A DNA stretch of 18,266 nt. It comes from SURF-32 sp964648365. Its GTDB lineage: Bacteria; Planctomycetota; Phycisphaerae; UBA1845. Positions 6,202 to 14,247 of the stretch are shown here, one piece after another (position 1 is the stretch's first letter; every line of letters begins with the position of its first letter). The stretch is from positions 1 through 18,266 of the forward strand of contig CAZYLK010000124.1 of assembly GCA_964648365.1 (NCBI GenBank), in the 5' to 3' direction. The position numbers were made by a program, and so were the translations under genes. The notes under the pieces were generated by a model. That model was not told the DNA's origin and made no database searches. It was given only the letters and a program-made list of their open reading frames with translations.

Positions 6202-6969
6202 TCACGCGGTCGGGTCGTGCGGCATCGCCTGCAAGGGGCAGCCGTCGCACTGCGCAGTGGCCCGGCAATGGCGCTTGCCCACCTCGACCAGCAGAGCGTG
6301 GTACTCGTTGAAGAGTGCCGCATCCGTCGGGAGTTCGGCGTGGAAGCCCGCCTGCATCTCGTCGTAGGAGGCGGCGTTGGCGATGACGCCATGCCGGCGC
6401 AGGAGCCGGCGCGTGTAGGCATCGACCACGAAGCTCGCCCGACCGGCGGCGTACACCAGGATCGCGTCGGCCGTCTCAGGCCCGATCCCTGGAATCGCCA
6501 GCAGGCGCTGCCGCGCATCGTGCAGCGGGCCGCCGGTCATGGCGGCAAAGTCCCCGTCCCATTGGTCAAACAGCACGCCGACGAAGGCCTTCAATCGCCG
6601 CGCCTTGACGCGGTAGGTTCCGGCCGGGCGAATGACCTCCGCCAGCGCGGCCTCGTCGACGGCGCGCAAGCCGCGCCATGACATCAGCTTCGCCTCGATC
6701 AGACGTGCGATGGCCCGCTCGACGTTTCGCCAGGCCGTGTTCTGGGTGAGGATCGCGCCGGCGACGATCTCGACCTGCCGGGCGTTCGGCTCCGCTGACG
6801 TGTCGCTGACGGGCCACCAGTTCTGCGGTCCGTACGCTTCCAGCAGCCGATCATGAATCTCGCGCAGGGGGCCTGGCGCAGGAACGGACACATCGCCCGA
6901 TACGTCCCGACGCCCTTCGGGAGCCGGACCTTCTGGCGTGACGGAGGGATGCCGGCGTGGAGGCGTCAC
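6202..6969 (-). CDS. Endonuclease III-like (HhH-GPD) DNA glycosylase, probably monofunctional (MagIII-like)
   Basis: HhH-GPD glycosylases remove damaged bases in base excision repair. After a Pro-rich tail (1-33), the 255-residue protein has the block 'YGPQNWWPVSDTSAEPNARQVEIVAGAILTQNTAW' (46-80), which marks the endonuclease III-related/MagIII branch. The helix-hairpin-helix is LLAIPGIGPETAD (156-168), and the catalytic aspartate is D183 in VVDAYTRRLL. The lysine used by endonuclease III for lyase activity is replaced by E165, as in MagIII-type enzymes, so a pure glycosylase acting on alkylated bases is likely. The iron-sulfur ligands C235, C241 and C244 are present, but the expected fourth position, 250, is Pro and the protein ends at 255. 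The start is GTG at 6969, overlapping the TGA of the upstream radical SAM gene (GTGA), which implies translational coupling. Confidence 0.88.
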   Translation of the reverse strand: MTPPRRHPSVTPEGPAPEGRRDVSGDVSVPAPGPLREIHDRLLEAYGPQNWWPVSDTSAEPNARQVEIVAGAILTQNTAWRNVERAIARLIEAKLMSWRGLRAVDEAALAEVIRPAGTYRVKARRLKAFVGVLFDQWDGDFAAMTGGPLHDARQRLLAIPGIGPETADAILVYAAGRASFVVDAYTRRLLRRHGVIANAASYDEMQAGFHAELPTDAALFNEYHALLVEVGKRHCRATAQCDGCPLQAMPHDPTA

Positions 6970-8369
6970 CGCCGTTGGTGCTGAACCTGACGCGAACGCA
7001 TCTGGCTGAGGAACTCGAACAGGTCCGCCACCGTCTTACCCGGGGCGACCGGCAGCCGGCCGATCGCGCGCCAGACGCCGGAAGCGCTCAGCGCGTGAAT
7101 CTCACGCGGCATGTTTCGGGCGATGCGCTGAATCAGCTTGGGCGGCATCCGGGGAATGTCGAGCACGCTGCGGCCGTGGGCGAAGTTCTCCTCGCCGCGG
7201 TTGCTGAGCCACCCCATCTCGCGGGCGGTTTCGGCGGCGCGGGTGCCGGGGAACGGATAGTAGACCCGCACCTGCACTTCGTCCGGCTTGAGCACCCGAT
7301 TGAGCTTGATCGTGTCCTGCTCGGTGATCTCGCTGCTGTAGGGCACGCCGACGTAGTTGACGGCCCGCGTGGCGATGCCGCGGTTATGGAGCAGCGTAAA
7401 CGTGCGCTCGATCTGGGCCTGCGTGGTGTCCATTTCGAGGATTTCGTTGCGGATGAAGTTGCTGCCGCTGATGACCTCGATCTCGGCGAAGTCGCAGCCG
7501 GCCAGTTGCAGCAGGTCGGCCCGGCCCTCGTCGAGGCTGTTGGCGCGCACGTGGCAGGAGAAGGGCATCCCGCAACGGTCCTCGTAGACTTCGGAGAACT
7601 CCTTCAGCCAGACGTAGTCCATCGCAAAGGCGTGATCGATGAATCGGATGCGCTGCGCGTTTTCGTAACGCATGCAGATCGCGTCGATCTCGTCACAGAC
7701 GTTCTCAGGCGAGCGGCGGCGCACGTAGGTCTGCGCCCCGTCGTAGAGGGCACGGCGAGTGTCGTTGACGCAATAAGCGCACGACATGGGGCAGCCGCGG
7801 CTGGTCACGATGTCGAACACTTCTTCATCGTCACGGATGCCGAAAATCTCACGGTCGGCGAACGGCAACTGATCGAGATCTTCCGTCAGCGCCGCGGGCA
7901 CCGTGCTCGGCGACTGGCCCGGCAGGCTCACGCTGACGCCGCGGACGGACGGCGTTCCCGTGCCGTTGAGCCGGCTGATGAAGTCCGGAAACGACGACTC
8001 CGGCTCACCGACCACCGCGCCGACAACGCCCGGCATACTGAGCGCGACGGGGGCGGCGACCGTCGGCATCTGACCGCCGGCCACGACGCGGCAGGGATGT
8101 GCGGCGCTGACGATGCCGATGACGCGGCGGGCCAGATCCACCGCGGAGCCGTCGATCACGGCGTAAACAACGTCGGGGGCGGCCTGCTTGACCTGGGCGG
8201 TCAGCGTCGCCGCATCGATGCGGCTGACGGGAATCAGCGCGGTCTCATGCCCCTGCGCCCGCAGCACGCTGGAGAGGACGCCGATCTCCTGATCAAAGCG
8301 CGTCCCCCGCGGCAGGACGGACCCGTTCGGCCTGGGTCGATAACACTGCAGGAACAGCACGCGGCTCAT
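6966..8369 (-). CDS. Radical SAM protein with N-terminal B12-binding-like domain
   Basis: This is a 467-residue protein of the B12-binding/radical SAM class. Residues 1-135 form a Rossmann-like B12-binding-type domain (EIGVLSSVLRAQGHETALIP; 'CRVVAGGQMPT'), but the cobalamin-ligating DxHxxG motif is not seen. The radical SAM motif is CPMSCAYC (C193, C197, C200), which holds the 4Fe-4S cluster that cleaves S-adenosylmethionine. It is followed by 'RIRFIDHAFAMDYVWLKEF' and 'GCDFAEIEVISGSNFIRNEIL', typical of the barrel. The substrate is unknown: members include methylthiotransferase-like, methylase-like and lipid- or cofactor-modifying enzymes. The ATG at 8369 has GGAG six bases upstream. Its stop overlaps the start of the DNA glycosylase gene, so the two are co-translated. 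Confidence 0.9.
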   Translation of the reverse strand: MSRVLFLQCYRPRPNGSVLPRGTRFDQEIGVLSSVLRAQGHETALIPVSRIDAATLTAQVKQAAPDVVYAVIDGSAVDLARRVIGIVSAAHPCRVVAGGQMPTVAAPVALSMPGVVGAVVGEPESSFPDFISRLNGTGTPSVRGVSVSLPGQSPSTVPAALTEDLDQLPFADREIFGIRDDEEVFDIVTSRGCPMSCAYCVNDTRRALYDGAQTYVRRRSPENVCDEIDAICMRYENAQRIRFIDHAFAMDYVWLKEFSEVYEDRCGMPFSCHVRANSLDEGRADLLQLAGCDFAEIEVISGSNFIRNEILEMDTTQAQIERTFTLLHNRGIATRAVNYVGVPYSSEITEQDTIKLNRVLKPDEVQVRVYYPFPGTRAAETAREMGWLSNRGEENFAHGRSVLDIPRMPPKLIQRIARNMPREIHALSASGVWRAIGRLPVAPGKTVADLFEFLSQMRSRQVQHQRR

Positions 8370-8641
8370 GAGGCACTCCGAGCGCCTAACGGAAACAATG
8401 CGCGAGTTTGGCCAGGACCGGCTGGAACGTCAGAACCGACTCGTACCCCGAGAGATTCGCCGAATCGGCGACGGGCGCTGGTTATTCACCTGTGACTCTC
8501 GCCAACAAGCCTAGGCAAAAAGTCCCCCGGATTCAAGCGCGACGCACATTCAACCCGCCAAACCCGCAAATACCCCACGCTCAATCATCCACTCAGTTCG
8601 CCGGCCGCCGGCCGCGCCTGAACCGATGCTTCCGTTCCGAT

Positions 8642-8673
8642 GGACCAGCGCTCCGGAAGCCGCGGCCTGGTCC
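8642..8673 (-). terminator. Hairpin directly after the amidohydrolase stop
   Basis: GGACCAG (8642-8648) and CTGGTCC (8667-8673) are perfect 7-bp arms with an 18-base GC-rich loop, starting three bases past the stop codon on the minus strand. There is no T run. The rest of 8370-8675 (about 270 bp) holds no gene or repeat that I can support; it has one short dyad, CGCCGA-A-TCGGCG, near 8460. Confidence 0.35.
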
Positions 8674-8675
8674 GT

Positions 8676-10457
8676 TTAGTGCGAATACACAATGCGCCCC
8701 GCTACAACGGTCATGACGCATCGCGTCCCGACGATCTGTGACGGCGGCGCTCGCAGCACGTCCGTCGAGAGCATCGTAAAGTCCGCCGCCTTGCCGACTT
8801 CGAGCGTGCCGCGATACGCCTCCGCGTGGCCGGCCCACGCTGGCGCGACGGTGTACGCGTAGAGGGCTTCACGCGGTCTGACGGCGTTCTCCGGCAGCCA
8901 CACGACGTGATCCAGCGTCCGCGAATTCACCGCGGCATGCATCCCCGCGAACGGGTCCGCCGTGACCACCGGCCAGTCGCTTCCAAAAGCCACAACGGCA
9001 CCCGCGTCCAGAAGCGGACGAAACGCATACGACCCGGGCAGTCGACTCGGGCCCAGAGCCTGCTCGGCGTAGCGGCCGTCGTCAGCCTTGTGGAACGGCT
9101 GCATCGACGCCACGACGCCGAGCGGTACGAACCGGGGAATGTCCTCCACCAGCAGATGCTGAGCATGTTCGATCCGATGTCGTGCGTCATGCTCGCCGTT
9201 GGCGACGGCGGCGGCCTCGTAGCTGTTGAGCACCAGGTGATTGCCCTCGTCGCCGATCGCATGTACCGCGAGTTGCAGGCCCCGGGCGTCAGCATCGGCG
9301 ACGATCCGCTCGAACGCCTGCTGATCCGCCGTAAACGCCGTACGCTGGCCGCGCGGATAGCGCGTGTGATCATCGACGTCCGCAAACGGTTCCCGCATAT
9401 AGGCCGTGCGGCTGCCCAGCGAGCCGTCCATGTACCCCTTGAAGCCGGCGACTTCGAACATGTGCGGATCCCACGCCGCCACGCCGGTTGGGCCGGGCCG
9501 TTGCTTCATGTTCCGAACGCGGTCGCCCCAGCCGTCCCAGTCTTCCGTCGAGACGTACGACCGGACGCGCAGCGTCAACGTCCCGGCCGCGGCGGCCCGC
9601 TCGAAGACCGGCAGATGCGACGGATCGGACATGTCATGCACGGCCGTGATGCCGTGGGCGTTCAGATGGCGCATCGCCCGAGTGAGGGCTTCGTCAAGCT
9701 GCCGATCGGTCGGCGGCGGGATGTGCTGCGAGACGAGGTCCATCGCCGATTCTTTGAGGATACCCGTTGGTTCGCCGGTGGCGCGGTCGCGCTCGATCTC
9801 GCCGCCTACGGGGTCGTTCGGCCCGGACGCGTCAATGCCGGCGAGCTTCAGCGCGGCGCTGTTGACCAGCGCCTGATGCCCGTCCATGCGGTTCAGAAAC
9901 GCGGGCACGTCGCCGGTGGCCTCGTCGATCCAATGGCGCGTCGGTGATTCATGAGACCAACTGTCCACGCTCCAGCGACCGCCCAGGATCCACTCGCCCG
10001 GCGACGCCTCGTCCGCCGCCGTCGCCACGGCCGCGACGAACGCATCCCGATCCGGCACGTCGCGCAGGTTGAGCCGCGCCAGTTGCAGCCCCCCCCCGAT
10101 CGTATGAATGTGCGAATCCGTGATGCCCGGGACGATGCGCCGGTCGCGGGCGTCGATGCGCAGCGTATCCCCGCCTGCGTGCGACATCACTTCCTCATAG
10201 GATCCGATTGCGACGATCCGCCCGTCCGTGATCGCCATGGCCGGGACGTCCGCGGCGCCGGGGACGCCCGTCCAGATGCGGGCGTGCGTCACGATCATGT
10301 CCGCGCCCGGGGGCGCTTCGCAACCCGTCAGGGCCGGCAGCGCAATCGCCGCCAGGATGGCGGCACACGCAAGCCTCCATCGCCGCAGGCCGTGCGCGCT
10401 TGAAGCTCGGCGGGTGAACTCGCGGACGGCGACCACCGGTCTGAAACCCTTCGGCAT
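8676..10457 (-). CDS. Lipoprotein amidohydrolase, YtcJ-like (amidohydrolase family 3)
   Basis: This is a predicted metal-dependent hydrolase of the YtcJ/Amidohydro_3 group, probably anchored outside the cytoplasmic membrane. The 593-residue protein has an Arg-rich N-terminus, a hydrophobic segment and a lipobox LTGC (C46). The amidohydrolase barrel shows HxH in GITDSHIHT (H116, H118), 'FKGYMDGSLGSRTAYM' with the likely metal-bridging lysine, LAVHAIGDEGNH, RHRIEHAQHL and FGSDWPVVTADPFAGMHAAV. The final small beta domain (GTLEVGKAADFTML) is typical. Substrates of this group vary (N-formyl or amide compounds) and cannot be read from sequence. The second ATG, at 10457, is chosen because GGGAG lies six bases before it; the ATG at 10463 touches GGGAG directly. 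A nine-base G run encodes IGGGL near residue 122. A candidate promoter is at 10492-10520. Confidence 0.9.
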   Translation of the reverse strand: MPKGFRPVVAVREFTRRASSAHGLRRWRLACAAILAAIALPALTGCEAPPGADMIVTHARIWTGVPGAADVPAMAITDGRIVAIGSYEEVMSHAGGDTLRIDARDRRIVPGITDSHIHTIGGGLQLARLNLRDVPDRDAFVAAVATAADEASPGEWILGGRWSVDSWSHESPTRHWIDEATGDVPAFLNRMDGHQALVNSAALKLAGIDASGPNDPVGGEIERDRATGEPTGILKESAMDLVSQHIPPPTDRQLDEALTRAMRHLNAHGITAVHDMSDPSHLPVFERAAAAGTLTLRVRSYVSTEDWDGWGDRVRNMKQRPGPTGVAAWDPHMFEVAGFKGYMDGSLGSRTAYMREPFADVDDHTRYPRGQRTAFTADQQAFERIVADADARGLQLAVHAIGDEGNHLVLNSYEAAAVANGEHDARHRIEHAQHLLVEDIPRFVPLGVVASMQPFHKADDGRYAEQALGPSRLPGSYAFRPLLDAGAVVAFGSDWPVVTADPFAGMHAAVNSRTLDHVVWLPENAVRPREALYAYTVAPAWAGHAEAYRGTLEVGKAADFTMLSTDVLRAPPSQIVGTRCVMTVVAGRIVYSH

Positions 10458-10491
10458 CGTCATCTCCCATCATCCGGAATCGGACCGGCGA

Positions 10492-10520
10492 ATTGTCGGT
10501 GTGTGGTCCGCGGGCGTCAA
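10492..10520 (-). promoter_or_regulatory. Candidate promoter for the amidohydrolase gene
   Basis: On the minus strand TTGACG (10520-10515, five of six) is followed after 17 bases by GACAAT (10497-10492, four of six). This gives a leader of about 28 bases containing the GGGAG site. Dispersed repeat copy 2 starts only 11 bases upstream of the -35 box. Confidence 0.45.
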
Positions 10521-10530
10521 TCCGTTCGCC

Positions 10531-10590
10531 GGTGCCACTTGGTGCCACTGGTTCCACCGGTGCCAATTGGTGCCACTGCTCTTGAGCAGT
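10531..10590 (+). repeat. Dispersed hairpin repeat, copy 2
   Basis: Four GGTGCCAC/GGTTCCAC/GGTGCCAA-type units in a row (10531-10576) run into ACTGCTCTTGAGCAGT (10575-10590), a hairpin with 7-bp arms. CACTGG and CCGGTG inside the unit array can also pair across TTCCA. This copy lies in the 252-bp gap between the divergent amidohydrolase and pyrC genes, upstream of both. It therefore cannot be only a terminator. Confidence 0.75.
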
Positions 10591-10650
10591 GCGTGTCAGT
10601 GACCCGCACCGCACCGCCCCGTCACAGCCGCCCCGATGCCCGCCGCCCAC

Positions 10651-10678
10651 TTGCATCGACCGCCGCCGGGCCGATACT
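10651..10678 (+). promoter_or_regulatory. Weak promoter candidate for pyrC
   Basis: TTGCAT (10651-10656) and GATACT (10673-10678) are 16 bases apart and would place the start site about 25 bases before the pyrC ATG. Matches to consensus are only three and four of six, so this is tentative. Confidence 0.25.
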
Positions 10679-10709
10679 GCCGTTCGGGCCGGACGAGCGT
10701 GCGCGAACC

Positions 10710-11996
10710 ATGCTGGACGTAAGCGATCATTGCGAGATTCTCCTGCGCGGCGGGCGGATCATCGATCCGTTCCAGGGTCGAGACGAAGTGGCCGATCTCG
10801 CCGTCCGCAACGGCCTGATCGCCTCCCCGGCGTCGGCTCAGCGCGGGGCGCATGAGATCGACGCCGCCGGGTGCATCGTCTGCCCAGGTCTGATGGACAT
10901 CCACGTCCACCTGCGCGAACCGGGCGGGGAGCATAAGGAGACCATCGAGACCGGCTGCCGCGCCGCGGCCGCGGGCGGCTTCACGCACGTCGCCTGTATG
11001 CCCAACACCACGCCGCCGCTCGACTCGGCCGCGACCCTCGAACTCGTCCGCCGCCGGGCGGCCGAGGTCAACCTCTGCACGGTCTACCCGGTGGCTTGCA
11101 TCACGGTCGGCCGCCGCGGCGAGGTGGTTGCCGATCTTCGCGCGCTGAAAGCAGCCGGCGCCATCGCCTTCAGCGACGACGGCTCCGGCGTCGATCGCAA
11201 CGACGTCATGCGCGCCGCGTTCGACGCGGCGGCCGCGGCCGATGCGATCCTGATTCAACATTGCGAGTTTCGCGAGCTGTCGGCCGGTGGCGTCATGCAC
11301 CTGGGAGATGTGTCGCGCCGGCTGGGGCTGCCGGGCCTGGATCCGCGGTCGGAAGAGGCGATGATCGAGCGAGACATCGACCTGTGCCGCGCCACCGGCG
11401 CGCGTTATCACGTCGCGCACATCTCGACCGCACAGGCCGTAGAGCTTGTTCGCCGCGCGAAGCGCGACGGGTTGCCCGTCACGAGTGAAGTCTGCACGCA
11501 TCATCTGGTGCTGACCGACGAGGCATGTGCGGACGCCGATCCGAACACGAAGATGCACCCGCCTCTGCGTCCCCAGTCTGACGTGGATGCGTGTCGCGCC
11601 GGCCTGCTCGACGGAACCATCGACTGCATCGTCACGGATCATGCGCCGCACGCGGCGAGCGAGAAGGCCGCGGGCTTCCTCAAAGCGCCGCCCGGCATCG
11701 TCGGGCTGGAGACGTCGCTGGCGCTGGCGGCGCGGGCGATGATTGAATCCGGCCTGGCCGACTGGTCGCGACTGATCGAGTGGATGACGTCCGCGCCGGC
11801 GCGCGTGCTCGGCATCGAACGCCGAGGACTCGCAGTAGGCGCTGGTGCGGATGTGACGGTGGTCAACCCCAATGCGGATTGGACCGTCGATGCGGCTCGT
11901 TTCGAGTCAAAGTCCCGCAACACGCCGTTCAACGGCTGGCGGCTCACCGGCGGCTCCGTCCTGACGATCCGCGGCACACGGCTGGCGCAAGTATGA
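10710..11996 (+). CDS. pyrC: Dihydroorotase (class I)
   Basis: Dihydroorotase cyclises N-carbamoyl-aspartate to dihydroorotate in pyrimidine synthesis. The 428-residue length matches class I enzymes. The metal-binding motif is DIHVHLREPG (H65, H67), followed by AACMPNTTP-type substrate contacts (VACMPNTTP, 95-103), FSDDGSGV (D156), LIQHCE (H184), HVAHIST (H237), KMHPPLR and VTDHAPH (D310). 'GIVGLETSLAL' and 'KSRNTPFNGWRLTG' near the end are also typical. The ATG at 10710 matches the family N-terminus (ILLRGGRIIDP); no Shine-Dalgarno is evident. In many bacteria pyrC sits beside pyrB; here pyrB is absent and the neighbour is an unrelated molybdate transporter. Confidence 0.95.
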   Translation: MLDVSDHCEILLRGGRIIDPFQGRDEVADLAVRNGLIASPASAQRGAHEIDAAGCIVCPGLMDIHVHLREPGGEHKETIETGCRAAAAGGFTHVACMPNTTPPLDSAATLELVRRRAAEVNLCTVYPVACITVGRRGEVVADLRALKAAGAIAFSDDGSGVDRNDVMRAAFDAAAAADAILIQHCEFRELSAGGVMHLGDVSRRLGLPGLDPRSEEAMIERDIDLCRATGARYHVAHISTAQAVELVRRAKRDGLPVTSEVCTHHLVLTDEACADADPNTKMHPPLRPQSDVDACRAGLLDGTIDCIVTDHAPHAASEKAAGFLKAPPGIVGLETSLALAARAMIESGLADWSRLIEWMTSAPARVLGIERRGLAVGAGADVTVVNPNADWTVDAARFESKSRNTPFNGWRLTGGSVLTIRGTRLAQV

Positions 11997-12028
11997 CGAA
12001 AGCCGAGTAAGTGAGAACGGGAGTTATG

Positions 12029-12043
12029 CCGTCAGCGTGACGG
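12029..12043 (+). terminator. Hairpin after pyrC
   Basis: CCGTCA-GCG-TGACGG is a perfect 6-bp stem 33 bases after the pyrC stop. It has no T run. The stem sequence is the same as in the hairpin after the DUF190 gene (4547-4562), with the arms swapped. Confidence 0.35.
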
Positions 12044-12129
12044 GGTGTGATGGTCCGCTGTCGGACAGGGAGAGTGAGGGCGTGAAGCAGGTAAGACATC
12101 TCAACTCGGATTCCGCCGCCGCTCTTCCC

Positions 12130-12161
12130 TTACTCCCTCACTCCCTCACTCCCTCACTCCC
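12130..12161 (+). repeat. Octamer tandem repeat in the modB leader
   Basis: Four tandem copies of an octamer (TTACTCCC once, then TCACTCCC three times) end 12 bases before the modB ATG. GAGTGAGGG at 12071-12079 is the perfect complement of CCCTCACTC within the array, so the leader could fold back over about 55 bases. Repeats of this type are slippage-prone. Confidence 0.8.
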
Positions 12162-12173
12162 TTCTTCAACCCC

Positions 12174-12860
12174 ATGCTGACTGAAGCCGAATCCAACGCA
12201 CTGCTGCTCTCACTCCGGGTCGCACTGGCCAGTGTCTTGCTGATGCTCCCGCCGGGCATCGCCGTGGCGTGGCTCCTGGCCCGGCGCGAGTTCCGCGGCA
12301 AGGCGATCGTCGACGCCCTGGTACACTTGCCGCTCGTGCTTCCGCCGGTCGTGGTGGGATACGCGCTGCTGGCGTTGTTCGGGCGCAATGGTGCGATGGG
12401 CGGGCTGCTTTCATCGGTGGGCTTCGACGTGGCGTTTACCTGGCGGGCCGCCGCGCTCGCGGCGGCGGTGGTCGGGTTTCCGCTGATGGTGCGGGCGGTG
12501 CGGCTGTCGATCGAACTCGTCGACGGCCGGCTCGAAGAGGCAGCACGAACGCTGGGCGCGAGCCGCGGGTGGACCTTCCTGACGGTGACGCTGCCGCTCT
12601 GCCTGCCCGGCATCCTCTCCGGGGTGATGCTCGGCTTCGCCCGCAGCCTTGGCGAGTTCGGCGCCACCATCACCTTCGCGGGCAACATCCCCGGCCGCAC
12701 GCAGACGCTGCCGCTGGCGGTCTATACGCATCTCCAGATCCCGGGCGCAGAGGCGGCGGTGCATCGACTCGCCCTGGTCTCCGTGCTGCTCTCGCTGGCG
12801 GCGCTGCTGGTCTCGGACCTGGTGTCCCGCCGCGTGCGCCGCGGGCTGGGTCAAACATGA
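12174..12860 (+). CDS. modB: Molybdate ABC transporter permease
   Basis: ModB forms the membrane channel of the molybdate importer. The 228-residue protein has five to six hydrophobic segments. It has the transporter coupling loop EEAARTLGASRGWTFLTVTLP (from 121) and the ModB signature SLGEFGATITFAGNIPGRTQ (158-177), close to the family sequence. The start at 12174 (MLTEAESNALLLSLRVALAS) matches ModB N-termini. It is preceded not by a Shine-Dalgarno but by a C/T-rich octamer array. Its stop codon overlaps the modC start (ATGA). No modA binding-protein gene lies in the window. A tungstate or related oxyanion permease is the main alternative. Confidence 0.93.
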   Translation: MLTEAESNALLLSLRVALASVLLMLPPGIAVAWLLARREFRGKAIVDALVHLPLVLPPVVVGYALLALFGRNGAMGGLLSSVGFDVAFTWRAAALAAAVVGFPLMVRAVRLSIELVDGRLEEAARTLGASRGWTFLTVTLPLCLPGILSGVMLGFARSLGEFGATITFAGNIPGRTQTLPLAVYTHLQIPGAEAAVHRLALVSVLLSLAALLVSDLVSRRVRRGLGQT

Positions 12861-14077
12861 CTGCGGACGGACGACGCGGTCCGGTGCTCTCACTCGACGT
12901 CGCCTGCACGCGAGGCGGCTTTGACCTCGACGTCGTGGCGGAATGGGACGACCGCGTCATCGCCCTGCTGGGCCGCTCCGGCGCGGGCAAGACCACGCTG
13001 CTCCATCTGATCGCCGGGCTGGTGAAGCCGGGGCGCGGGCGGATCGTCGCCGCGGGCCACGTGTTGTTCGACGCCGCAGTTCGCGTCGATGCCCCCCCCC
13101 ATGCCCGGCGGATCGGCTTTGTGTTTCAGGACGACCGTCTGTTTCCGCATCTGACGGTGCGCGGCAACCTGCGATACGGGGCGCGCTTCGTACGCGGAAG
13201 CCATCATGGCCCGGCATTCGGCGACGTCGCGAGCCTGCTGGAACTGTCGCAACTGCTTGACCGCCGGCCGGCGACGCTCTCCGGCGGGGAGCGCCGCCGC
13301 GTCGCATTGGGGCGAGCGCTGCTGGCGGGTCCACGGCTGCTGCTGCTCGACGAACCGCTGACCGGCCTGGACGTGCGGCTACGCCGCCAGGCGCTCGGAT
13401 TCCTCCAGCGCGTCCGCGACCGCTTCGACCTGCCGATGGTCTTCGTGACGCACGACGTGCGCGAAGCGCTGCAACTGACGCGGCGGATGCTGGTGCTCGA
13501 CCGCGGCCGCGTCGCCGGGACGGGCGCATATCTGGATCTGGCGCTGGACGCCGCCGTCTTGCCGGCACTCGGCGCGGAAGGGTTGATCAACATCGTCGAC
13601 GTGCGTGTCGCGGCGCACGACGCCGCCGGCGGCTGCACCCGGCTCGTCTCAGTACATCACCGCGCTCGATCAGGTGCCAGCGCCGAGCCGCAGGCTTTGG
13701 CCTGCGCGATTCCGCCGGAAGTGCAGCAGCGACGAATTGCCCACGGCGATAGTGCCGCGGAGGGCGGCGATCCACCGCAACCGCTTGAGCTGTTCGGCCC
13801 GCTGCTGGATGCGCCCGTCGGCACGATGCTGTCGGTGGCGATCCGCCCGCAGGACGTCGCCCTTTCGGCCGGACCGGTCGAGGCCATTTCCATCCGCAAC
13901 CAGTTTCCCGCCGTCATCCGCCGCCACGTCCATCACGACGGCCGCGTGCTCGTCGAACTCGACGCCGGCCCAAGCCTGCTCGTCGAAGTCAGCGCCGGCT
14001 CCCACGAACGACTCGGCCTGCGCGAAGGCCGCACGGTGTACTGCCTGCTGAAGGCGAACGCGATAGAGGTGGCCTGA
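12857..14077 (+). CDS. modC: Molybdate ABC transporter ATP-binding protein
   Basis: ModC powers molybdate import. In 406 residues the ATPase shows Walker A GRSGAGKTT (39-47), Q-loop FVFQDDRLFPHLTV (Q91), signature LSGGERRRVALGRALL (141-156), Walker B LLLLDEPLTGLD (161-172) and the switch histidine H199 in VTHD. A C-terminal regulatory region follows; about 340-406 (ISIRNQFPAVIRR... to the end) is a TOBE/MOP-type oxyanion-binding domain. The stretch around 265-310 is longer and less conserved than usual. The ATG at 12857 overlaps the modB stop by four bases, so the two subunits are translationally coupled. A run of nine C residues (13092-13100) lies inside the coding sequence. Repeat copy 3 begins 23 bases after the stop. 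Confidence 0.93.
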   Translation: MTADGRRGPVLSLDVACTRGGFDLDVVAEWDDRVIALLGRSGAGKTTLLHLIAGLVKPGRGRIVAAGHVLFDAAVRVDAPPHARRIGFVFQDDRLFPHLTVRGNLRYGARFVRGSHHGPAFGDVASLLELSQLLDRRPATLSGGERRRVALGRALLAGPRLLLLDEPLTGLDVRLRRQALGFLQRVRDRFDLPMVFVTHDVREALQLTRRMLVLDRGRVAGTGAYLDLALDAAVLPALGAEGLINIVDVRVAAHDAAGGCTRLVSVHHRARSGASAEPQALACAIPPEVQQRRIAHGDSAAEGGDPPQPLELFGPLLDAPVGTMLSVAIRPQDVALSAGPVEAISIRNQFPAVIRRHVHHDGRVLVELDAGPSLLVEVSAGSHERLGLREGRTVYCLLKANAIEVA

Positions 14078-14099
14078 CCCGCGCGACGTCGAGTGCTCG

Positions 14100-14150
14100 C
14101 GCCACTTGGTGCCACTGGTACCACTTGGTGCCACTGCTCTTTGAGCAGTG
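14100..14150 (+). repeat. Dispersed hairpin repeat, copy 3
   Basis: Three GGTGCCAC/GGTACCAC units (14100-14134) lead into ACTGCTC-TTT-GAGCAGT (14133-14149). It lies directly after modC in the same orientation as copy 1 has to its gene, with the hairpin distal. The loop here is TTT instead of TT. Confidence 0.75.
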
Positions 14151-14247
14151 TCTTCATCATGGGATGACCGCTCAAACCGTGGCGGCGGGTACGCCTTGTT
14201 GGGCCGCGCCTTGGCTTGACTTGGAGACGTCGCTTGCCGCGAAGCCG

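Noticed and set aside
6957..8495. Long plus-strand open frame (512 codons)
   Set aside because: It is antisense to the radical SAM gene, whose CxxxCxxC motif and coupling to the glycosylase are convincing.
12269..12856. N-terminal extension of modC through the modB region
   Set aside because: The frame is open there, but the translation is an Arg/Gly-rich shadow of modB; the ATG at 12857 with its ATGA overlap and the ATPase start fits better.
14100..14150. Repeat copies as simple rho-independent terminators
   Set aside because: No T run follows the hairpin, and copy 2 lies upstream of two divergent genes where no transcript is expected to end.
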